Of a stretch of DNA of 36,886 nt, positions 31,636 through 36,886 are shown piece by piece. The DNA comes from Dehalococcoidales bacterium (GTDB lineage Bacteria > Chloroflexota > Dehalococcoidia > Dehalococcoidales > JAQTVP01), in assembly GCA_028707015.1 (NCBI GenBank), contig JAQTVP010000001.1, forward strand, positions 1 through 36,886. Direction: 5' to 3'. A program made the position numbers and the translations under genes. Numbering within the stretch: the first letter of the stretch is position 1; every line of letters starts with the position of its first letter. Under the pieces are notes generated by a model that ran no database searches, was not told where the DNA came from, and saw only the letters and a program-made list of their open reading frames with translations.

Positions 31636-31663
31636 AAGGGGAAGTGAATACTCGCTTCCCCTT
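31636..31663. terminator. Bidirectional terminator between moaD and the ribosomal operon
   Basis: AAGGGGAAG (31636-31644) pairs perfectly with CTTCCCCTT (31655-31663), extended inward by a wobble and two pairs to leave a 4-base loop. A/T tracts flank both sides, so it can end the plus-strand moaD transcript and the minus-strand map-to-rpsI transcript, which converge here. Confidence 0.8.
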
Positions 31664-31728
31664 AAATTTATTTGTAATCTGACAACAATCAGCTCACCAA
31701 ACTCAAGAAACACAGCCCTGTTACTATT

Positions 31729-32130
31729 CTAACGCTTGGTATACTGAGGTGCTTTACGTGCCCGTTTGAGTCCCGGTTTCTTTCTTTCTTTAACACGGGA
31801 ATCCCGGGTAAGCAAACCTTCCCTACGCAGTATCGGTCTAAGATTTTCATCAGCTTTTACCAAAGCCCGGGCAATTCCATGAGAAATAGCTCCACTCTGC
31901 CCCGAGATACCGCCTCCGGCAACCTTAACCGTAACGTTATACTTGTCAGCATTATCAGTAACCTGAAGAGGTCTCATTATCATTCGGCGGTGCTGAGGAC
32001 GAGTATAAATGTCCTCATAAGTCACACCATTTATAATAATGGTACCACTGCCTGACAGTAATCTCACCTGAGCTACAGCTTCTTTACGCCTACCTGTCCC
32101 CTGAATATAATTTGTTTTTTCCATTTGCAT
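31729..32130 (-). CDS. rpsI: 30S ribosomal protein S9
   Basis: A 133-residue small-subunit protein whose basic tail reaches the P-site tRNA. Recognised by YIQGTGRRKEAVAQVRLLSGSG, GGGISGQSGAISHGIARAL, and the C-terminal RVKERKKPGLKRARKAPQYTKR-type tail ending in Lys-Arg. It follows rplM after 71 bases and is the last gene of the minus-strand ribosomal cluster, ahead of the bidirectional terminator. Confidence 0.97.
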   Translation of the reverse strand: MQMEKTNYIQGTGRRKEAVAQVRLLSGSGTIIINGVTYEDIYTRPQHRRMIMRPLQVTDNADKYNVTVKVAGGGISGQSGAISHGIARALVKADENLRPILRREGLLTRDSRVKERKKPGLKRARKAPQYTKR

Positions 32131-32201
32131 CCTGTTTATTTACTTTTTTATTAGCCATCTTTCTATCTTGATATATTCTCCCTAAGAAAATCCATAATTT
32201 C

Positions 32202-32624
32202 TTAGGAGTTAACCTTTACCTGAGCCAGGTGCGGGTGAGAATCACCAACATAGATCCTAAGCTTCTTCATCATACTAGCACCCAGACGATTATGAGGCAA
32301 CATACCCTTTACGGCATGCTCAATCACCCTGGTAGGATGAGTCTCCATCATTTTATCTAAACTGATACTTCTAAATCCTCCCGGATATCCGGAATGACGA
32401 TAATATAGTTTTTGCTCCATTTTATTGCCAGTAACAACAATTTTATCAGCATTGATAATAACAACATAATCACCTGTATCCATATTACGACTGAATATTG
32501 GTTTATGTTTACCCATGAGTAAGGTAGCCACCCTAGTAGCCAACTTACCCAAGATTTCGCCAGAGGCATCAATAACATGCCACTCTCGCTTAACATCAGA
32601 TATTTTCGTACTATATGTTTTCAT
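32202..32624 (-). CDS. rplM: 50S ribosomal protein L13
   Basis: A 140-residue large-subunit protein, an early assembler. Characteristic segments are WHVIDASGEILGKLATRVA, LMGKHKPIFSRNMDTGDYVVIINA, KLYYRHSGYPGG, and AVKGMLPHNRLGASMMKKLRIYVG. Its ATG overlaps the truA stop by one base (TAATG), showing coupled translation, and rpsI follows, the universal L13-S9 pairing. Confidence 0.97.
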   Translation of the reverse strand: MKTYSTKISDVKREWHVIDASGEILGKLATRVATLLMGKHKPIFSRNMDTGDYVVIINADKIVVTGNKMEQKLYYRHSGYPGGFRSISLDKMMETHPTRVIEHAVKGMLPHNRLGASMMKKLRIYVGDSHPHLAQVKVNS

Positions 32625-33394
32625 TACATTTCTTCCCCAAAAGACTGCGAATAATTAACCTGCATAAGGCATAAACCTTGAGCCGGAGCTGTTGGTCCAG
32701 CCAGTGCACGTTTCCTCTTGCTAATTATACTACAAAATTCTTCGACCTTCATCTTACCCAAGCCAACTCTAACTAGTGATCCTACTGTATTACGTACCTG
32801 ATGGGGTAAAAAAGCGCTAGCTACTATATTAAAAATAACTAACTCATTATCTTTTTTCACCTCGGCACTATACACCCTCCGTATTGTATTCATCATACCA
32901 GCTTCTTTAGAAGAGGCAAATGAGATAAAGTCATGTTCACCAACAAGAAACTCACACGCCCGATTCATAGCTCCAATATCCAGATAACCCCCCACCCGAT
33001 AAGAATAACCTGCCCTGATTGGAGAGCGCGTCCAACTATTTAATATATAATACTTATATTCCCTGTTTCTAGCATCATGCCTAACATTAAAATTACTATT
33101 TACCTTATATACTGCCTTAACTGCAATATCCAGAGGTAAATAAAAATTCAACCCGTGAATAAATCTCTCTACTTCAAGAGATGATTCAGTCCAAAAACTA
33201 ATTACTTGACCTTTAGCATGCACTCCGGCATCAGTGCGGCCAGCTCCCATCACTCGTATATTCTCTTTAGTTAGTTGCCACAGTGCCTTTTCTATTTCCC
33301 CTTGAATGGTAGGTAAACCAACTTGTAACTGAAAACCATAGTAGCAAGTACCATCATACTCGATAATTAAAGCCATCTTGGTAGCCATTACCAA
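32624..33394 (-). CDS. truA: tRNA pseudouridine synthase A
   Basis: Converts uridines 38-40 in the anticodon stem of many tRNAs to pseudouridine. The up to 256-residue sequence holds the catalytic motif GAGRTDAGVHAKGQV with its nucleophilic Asp, IIEYDGTCYYGFQ at the start, NVRHDARNREYKYYI, and HQVRNTVGSLVRVGLG at the RNA-binding end. The start is uncertain: TTG 33394, ATG 33388 or ATG 33376 (MALIIEYDG, the most family-like) are in frame, and no strong ribosome site decides. It sits between rplQ and rplM, its usual place. Confidence 0.94.
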   Translation of the reverse strand: MVMATKMALIIEYDGTCYYGFQLQVGLPTIQGEIEKALWQLTKENIRVMGAGRTDAGVHAKGQVISFWTESSLEVERFIHGLNFYLPLDIAVKAVYKVNSNFNVRHDARNREYKYYILNSWTRSPIRAGYSYRVGGYLDIGAMNRACEFLVGEHDFISFASSKEAGMMNTIRRVYSAEVKKDNELVIFNIVASAFLPHQVRNTVGSLVRVGLGKMKVEEFCSIISKRKRALAGPTAPAQGLCLMQVNYSQSFGEEM

Positions 33395-33414
33395 TCTGTA
33401 TAGTCAGCCTTTCG

Positions 33415-33768
33415 CTATTTTACCAGCTCCAGTTGTACCATAGCTGCTCCATCACCCAATCTAGGCCCTAATTTATTAATACGAGTATAGCCACCAGAAC
33501 GCTCTGCATATCTATCACTGAGTTCAGAAAAAACTTTGTCCACTACCTTTTTATCAAACATATATGACACTACCTGGCGCAATGAAGCCAGCTCACCTTT
33601 TTTACCTAATGTAATCATCTTCTCAGCCAAGCCGCGCACTTCCTTAGCTTTAGCTTCGGTAGTTATAATTTTTTCATAATTCAAAAGGTCAGTCACCAAA
33701 TTACGATACATTGCTATCCTGTGACTCGTATCTCTGCCAAATTTTCTCCCAGCTATTTTATGTCTCAT
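33415..33768 (-). CDS. rplQ: 50S ribosomal protein L17
   Basis: A 117-residue bacterial large-subunit protein found near the tunnel exit. The start RHKIAGRKFGRDTSHRIAM, TTEAKAKEVRGLAEKMITLGKKG, and the end GGYTRINKLGPRLGDGAAMVQLEL are all canonical. It follows rpoA by 40 bases in the standard alpha-operon order and is read with it on the minus strand. Confidence 0.97.
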   Translation of the reverse strand: MRHKIAGRKFGRDTSHRIAMYRNLVTDLLNYEKIITTEAKAKEVRGLAEKMITLGKKGELASLRQVVSYMFDKKVVDKVFSELSDRYAERSGGYTRINKLGPRLGDGAAMVQLELVK

Positions 33769-33808
33769 GTTTTCCTTACCTTATACACATCAAGTGAAAC
33801 TATTATTA

Positions 33809-34801
33809 TTATTCCACCGACTCACTATCATCTAAATAATCAGTATCTAAATCTGCTAATTTATCTTTATTTTGTAAAGTAAGAGAAAGACCCAATAAAT
33901 TCATCCGATCTTCTAATTCTTTCATAGACTTCCGCCCAAAATTACGCAGTGAAAGTAATTCTTGCTCGCTCTTACTTAGCAGTTCCCCAACAGTAGTTAT
34001 ACCCCCACGCCTGAGGCAATTCATAGTACGCACCGACAAATCCAACTGTTCTACCAGTATACTATATTTTTCATCGAGAACAGGCTGCTGAATAGTATGC
34101 TCTTCTTCATTAACAGGAGCGACCTCAACATAATTAGCAAACGGAGATAATTGCTTTATTAAAATATCAGCACCTTTACTAATAGCATCCACTGGTTCTA
34201 TAGTACCATCTGTCCATACTTCCAAGGATAACCGCTCACGATTAGTTTCCAATCCTATATGAACTGGCTCAACTGTAAAATTAACCTTTCTCACCGGAGT
34301 AAAAATAGCATCAATTGGAATTGTCCCAATAGGCAGATTATCACCAGCTTCAGCCTCTTTATAACCCTCACCTATTTCTATATCAAATTCCGCATAAAGT
34401 CTGGCTTCAGGCGAATCCAAAGTAGCTAGATAAAGGTCAGGGTTAGTAATTTCAAAATCAGCAGACGGTTTAATATCAGCTGCATAAACCTGCCCTTTTC
34501 CTTCTACCTCCAATGTTAATTTACCTGACTGTCCGGAAATCGGTTTTAATCTTAACGCTTTCACATTAAGAAAAAACTCAATAACATCCTCTTTTACGTA
34601 AGGAATAGAGGAAAATTCATGTTGAATCCCTTCAATCTTAACCCGAGTTACTGCTGCTCCAGGAATATAACCAAGCATTACACGCCTTAAAGCATTTCCC
34701 AGAGTTAGCCCAAAATCTTTTACTAAGGGCTCAGCTAAAAATCGCCCAAAGCCATCTCTACTTTCAACACACTCAACATGAGGTATTACTAGCTGAGACA
34801 A
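33809..34801 (-). CDS. rpoA: RNA polymerase alpha subunit
   Basis: A 330-residue alpha subunit that dimerises to start polymerase assembly and contacts upstream promoter DNA and activators. The N-terminal domain shows FAEPLVKDFGLTLGNALRR-type sequence (FLAEPLVKDFGLTLGNALRR), VLGYIPGAAVTRVKIEG-like segment and GYIPGAA. After an acidic linker (about 232-250) the C-terminal domain has LDLSVRTMNCLRRGGITTVGEL and LRNFGRKSMKELEDRM, the two DNA- and activator-binding helices. It lies 24 bases after rpsD. Domain sizes are normal. Confidence 0.98.
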   Translation of the reverse strand: MSQLVIPHVECVESRDGFGRFLAEPLVKDFGLTLGNALRRVMLGYIPGAAVTRVKIEGIQHEFSSIPYVKEDVIEFFLNVKALRLKPISGQSGKLTLEVEGKGQVYAADIKPSADFEITNPDLYLATLDSPEARLYAEFDIEIGEGYKEAEAGDNLPIGTIPIDAIFTPVRKVNFTVEPVHIGLETNRERLSLEVWTDGTIEPVDAISKGADILIKQLSPFANYVEVAPVNEEEHTIQQPVLDEKYSILVEQLDLSVRTMNCLRRGGITTVGELLSKSEQELLSLRNFGRKSMKELEDRMNLLGLSLTLQNKDKLADLDTDYLDDSESVE

Positions 34802-34825
34802 AGTGCAACCTCCTTATCACAAAAC

Positions 34826-35452
34826 CTACCGCGAGTAGTATTCTACTATAGTTTTCCCATCAAATTTAGCATCAACATCATCAGGAGTTGGTAAAGACGT
34901 AACTTTCCCAATAATATTCTGCCTATCCAAGTTTAACCAACTTAATACCGTAATACTTCCAATACTCTCCTGCAGTTGTTTATAATATTCATTTTTAGTA
35001 CTGCCTTCCCTCCAGCTAATAGTGTCTCCTTCTTTTACTAAACAAGAGGGTATATTAGTCTTACGTCCACTGAGCATAATATGACCGTGCTGAACTAACT
35101 GGCGCGCCTGGTTACGGGAGTCAGCAAATCCTAAGCGATATACAACATTATCCAATCGCCTCTCCAGTAATACCAGCAGATTTTCTCCGGTAATACCTGC
35201 TTGCTTCTCTGCTTTCTCAAAAAGTACTCGGAACTGCTTTTCCATCATCCCATATGTATTCCGCGCTTTTTGCTTCTCATTTAACTGTAAACCACGGTCA
35301 GAAACCCGCCGACGCCGGTTAACCTGCTGTCCCGGAGGTTTATTCCTCCTGTCAATCGCACACTTAGCAGTAAGACACCTACTGCCTTTTAGCATCAACT
35401 TCTCACCGCTACGTCTACATAACCTACAAACCGCTGCTGTATATCTTCCCAT
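34826..35452 (-). CDS. rpsD: 30S ribosomal protein S4
   Basis: A 208-residue primary 16S rRNA binder and, in some bacteria, translational regulator of the alpha operon. The N-terminal region has four cysteines, VCRLCRRSGEKLMLKGSRC and AKCAIDRR, the zinc-binding C+ form. The S4 RNA-binding domain follows in LERRLDNVVYRLGFADSRNQARQLVQHGHIMLSGRK-type sequence (about residues 97-135). It sits between rpsK and rpoA as expected. Confidence 0.97.
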   Translation of the reverse strand: MGRYTAAVCRLCRRSGEKLMLKGSRCLTAKCAIDRRNKPPGQQVNRRRRVSDRGLQLNEKQKARNTYGMMEKQFRVLFEKAEKQAGITGENLLVLLERRLDNVVYRLGFADSRNQARQLVQHGHIMLSGRKTNIPSCLVKEGDTISWREGSTKNEYYKQLQESIGSITVLSWLNLDRQNIIGKVTSLPTPDDVDAKFDGKTIVEYYSR

Positions 35453-35464
35453 ATTTTTATCCTT

Positions 35465-35854
35465 CTATATCCGTCTTCTTTTAGGCGGACGACAACCATT
35501 ATGTGGAATAGGAGTAACATCCCTAATGCTAGTAATATAAAGCCCCGAACTCTGCAATGAACGAATAGCCGCCTCACGCCCACTACCCGGACCCTTAACA
35601 TAAACCTCTACCTGTCTTAATCCCTGGTCCATAGCCTTACGTGTCGCATCCCGAGCCGCTAATTGTGCAGCATACGGAGTACCTTTACGAGAACCTTTAA
35701 ACCCGGCCGCACCCGGACTACCCCAAGCAATAACATTCCCCTCAGGATCAGTAAGTGTAATTATAGTATTGTTAAAAGTTGCCTGGATATAGGCTTTTCC
35801 CACAGGTATAATTTTACGTTCACGCCTTCTCGTCTTAGTTCGCTTCTTGGGCAT
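35465..35854 (-). CDS. rpsK: 30S ribosomal protein S11
   Basis: A 129-residue protein of the small-subunit platform. It has GKAYIQATFNNTIITLTDPEG, GAAGFKGSRKGTPYAAQLAA, VYVKGPGSGREAAIRSL, and the conserved end HNGCRPPKRRR. The AWGSPGAAGFKG variant, where many bacteria have SWASAG, is one I associate with Chloroflexota, which is part of the lineage guess. It is 12 bases upstream of rpsD. Confidence 0.97.
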   Translation of the reverse strand: MPKKRTKTRRRERKIIPVGKAYIQATFNNTIITLTDPEGNVIAWGSPGAAGFKGSRKGTPYAAQLAARDATRKAMDQGLRQVEVYVKGPGSGREAAIRSLQSSGLYITSIRDVTPIPHNGCRPPKRRRI

Positions 35855-35882
35855 TCTGTTCTCCTTCTAAATATGTGTAATA

Positions 35883-36272
35883 TTATTTCTTGGTCATACC
35901 CCGTCTCTGTCCTCTACCGGCTACAGTTTTACGAGGACCACGCTGGGAACGACCATTAGTTCGTGTCCGCTGTCCCCTAACAGGTAAATTATAACGATGC
36001 CTCATACCCCGATAACTACCAATATCAATGAGACGTTTAATATTGAAGTTAACTTCCTTCCTTAAATCACCTTCTACCATATACTCATGATCAATAACTT
36101 CCCGGAGGCGATTAACCTCCTCTTCGCTAAGGTCATCTGATTTGGTAACAGGATCAATACCAGTCTGAGCCAGTATTTTCTGACTTGATGCAGAACCAAT
36201 ACCATATATATATTGTAACGACACCCAAATTTGCTTATTTCTGGGTATATCCACTCCGGCTATACGCGCCAT
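35883..36272 (-). CDS. rpsM: 30S ribosomal protein S13
   Basis: A 129-residue protein of the small-subunit head that contacts tRNA and L5. MARIAGVDIPRNKQIWVSLQYIYGIG opens the helix-two-turns-helix domain. GSYRGMRHRYNLPVRGQRTRTNGRS and the basic tail GPRKTVAGRG are canonical. An AGGGAG ribosome site precedes its ATG, 27 bases after rpmJ. Confidence 0.97.
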   Translation of the reverse strand: MARIAGVDIPRNKQIWVSLQYIYGIGSASSQKILAQTGIDPVTKSDDLSEEEVNRLREVIDHEYMVEGDLRKEVNFNIKRLIDIGSYRGMRHRYNLPVRGQRTRTNGRSQRGPRKTVAGRGQRRGMTKK

Positions 36273-36299
36273 AATACTCCCTCCTTGTCAGCACAGTAA

Positions 36300-36413
36300 T
36301 TAACCCTGTCTCTGCTTATGCCTCGGGTTTTTACATATAACCCTAAGCACCCCATGTCGCTTTATTACCTTACAATTGTCACATCTTACTTTTACTGAAG
36401 CTCTAACTTTCAC
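36300..36413 (-). CDS. rpmJ: 50S ribosomal protein L36
   Basis: A 37-residue zinc-ribbon protein, easily missed because of its size. Read from a GTG at 36411-36413, it begins MKVRASVKVRCDNCKVIKRH and ends NPRHKQRQG, with ligands Cys11, Cys14, Cys27 and His32, the zinc-binding C+ form. GAGG lies 7 bases before the start. It lies between infA and rpsM, its universal position. Confidence 0.95.
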   Translation of the reverse strand: MKVRASVKVRCDNCKVIKRHGVLRVICKNPRHKQRQG

Positions 36414-36458
36414 AACAATTCCTCTTTATTTATCTCTAATATTAACCAATTAACCCAA

Positions 36459-36677
36459 TTAAGTAAACCGAAATATAATTCTCCCCCGACTTAAATCATA
36501 AGGAGACAGTTCTATCAATACCCTGTCGCCAAGTAAGATTCTTATATAATGCATTCTAATCTTACCAGAAATATGAGCTAATATTTTATGTCCATTAGGC
36601 AATTCCACACGAAACATGCCATTAGGTAAAGCCTCCATTACGGTTCCTTCAACTTCTATAGCTTCCTTTTTAGGCAT
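36459..36677 (-). CDS. infA: Translation initiation factor IF-1
   Basis: A 72-residue S1/OB-fold factor that occupies the A site during initiation. EAIEVEGTVMEALPNGMFRVELPNGHKILAH-type sequence, the GKIRMHYIRILLGDRVLIELSPYDL segment, and the RGRIIFR end are standard. AGAAAGGA precedes its ATG. It is 45 bases before rpmJ and 12 bases after map. Confidence 0.97.
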   Translation of the reverse strand: MPKKEAIEVEGTVMEALPNGMFRVELPNGHKILAHISGKIRMHYIRILLGDRVLIELSPYDLSRGRIIFRFT

Positions 36678-36689
36678 AAATTCCTTTCT

Positions 36690-36886
36690 CTATACAATAG
36701 TTAGTATTTCTGGCTCACCATCAGTAATAGCAACAGTGTGCTCAAAATGTGCAGAGATACTTCCATCAGCTGTACTTACAGTCCAGTGGTCATCTGCAAC
36801 ACGAGTACGCCAACTACCAGTATTCACCATAGGTTCCAGCGCCAGGGTCATTCCTTTCCTGAGCACTGGTCCTACTCCCGGTGAAC
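36690..36886 (-). CDS. map: Methionine aminopeptidase, partial (N-terminus beyond window edge)
   Basis: Only the last 65 or so residues are inside the window. They include PGVGPVLRKGMTLALEPMVN and SAHFEHTVAITDGEPEIL, which carry two glutamate metal ligands of the dimetal site and the conserved HFEHT motif of type I enzymes. The stop codon TAG is at 36690-36692. The gene removes initiator methionine from nascent proteins and heads infA-rpmJ-rpsM, a common arrangement. Confidence 0.93.
   Translation of the reverse strand, partial: SPGVGPVLRKGMTLALEPMVNTGSWRTRVADDHWTVSTADGSISAHFEHTVAITDGEPEILTIV

Noticed and set aside
32357..32596. Out-of-phase frames inside rplM and other ribosomal genes
   Set aside because: They lie within strongly conserved ribosomal genes and have no ribosome sites or recognisable sequence.

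Overview
The window looks like a chromosomal segment of an AT-rich, anaerobic bacterium. I infer a Chloroflexota (Dehalococcoidia-like) lineage with moderate confidence. The reasons are the clade-typical gene order (map-infA-rpmJ-rpsM-rpsK-rpsD-rpoA-rplQ-truA-rplM-rpsI), zinc-ligand (C+) forms of L32, L36 and S4, tungsten/molybdenum aldehyde ferredoxin oxidoreductases with a MoaD partner, a short folate-independent-type MetE core protein, and frequent GTG/TTG starts. No tRNA, rRNA, CRISPR array or recognisable IS element is visible.

Layout. (1) 1-2313: two divergent acyl-CoA dehydrogenases, the left one cut by the window edge, with a stand-alone Lrp/AsnC-type ligand-binding protein and a good pair of divergent promoters. 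(2) 2507-5917: yceD-rpmF-fabD-nusB-acpP-HAD, a ribosome/fatty-acid-synthesis cluster. fabD carries a one-base frameshift near 3928-3932. (3) 5941-9373, minus strand: an operon of B12-type radical SAM protein, LsrF-like class I aldolase and zinc alcohol dehydrogenase. (4) 9568-14552: tldD-tldE/pmbA, a PAC2-family protein, a HEAT-repeat protein and a GNAT acetyltransferase. (5) 14737-25596: a methionine/SAM economy supercluster (mtnA, mtnP, MetE-core protein, ahcY, metK, then a phosphohexomutase). It is interrupted by two AT-rich passenger genes: a two-TM protein between mtnA and mtnP, and an HNH nuclease between the two halves of a normally fused APH/P-loop kinase protein. A PHP phosphoesterase follows the second half. 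(6) 25746-31602: two paralogous AOR genes, each with its own promoter, flanking a small island (49-aa ORF, DUF2513-like gene, unrecognised gene), followed by moaD. (7) 31729-36886, minus strand: the alpha-operon ribosomal cluster, converging on moaD at a bidirectional terminator.

How the genes work together. MetK makes SAM. AhcY recycles S-adenosylhomocysteine, MtnP and MtnA process methylthioadenosine to methylthioribulose-1-phosphate, and the MetE-core protein plausibly regenerates methionine. No downstream mtnB/C/D genes are present. The nearby aldolase plus alcohol dehydrogenase is a speculative candidate for a DHAP-shunt-like exit. The AOR/MoaD set points to ferredoxin-linked aldehyde/acid interconversion, and the acyl-CoA dehydrogenases to acyl-CoA oxidation.

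Most interesting items: the two passenger ORFs inserted with exact 4-nt stop/start overlaps, the patchy sequence homogenisation of the AOR paralogues, the accessory island between them (with a possible -1 frameshift ORF), the radical SAM/aldolase/dehydrogenase operon, and the fabD frameshift.
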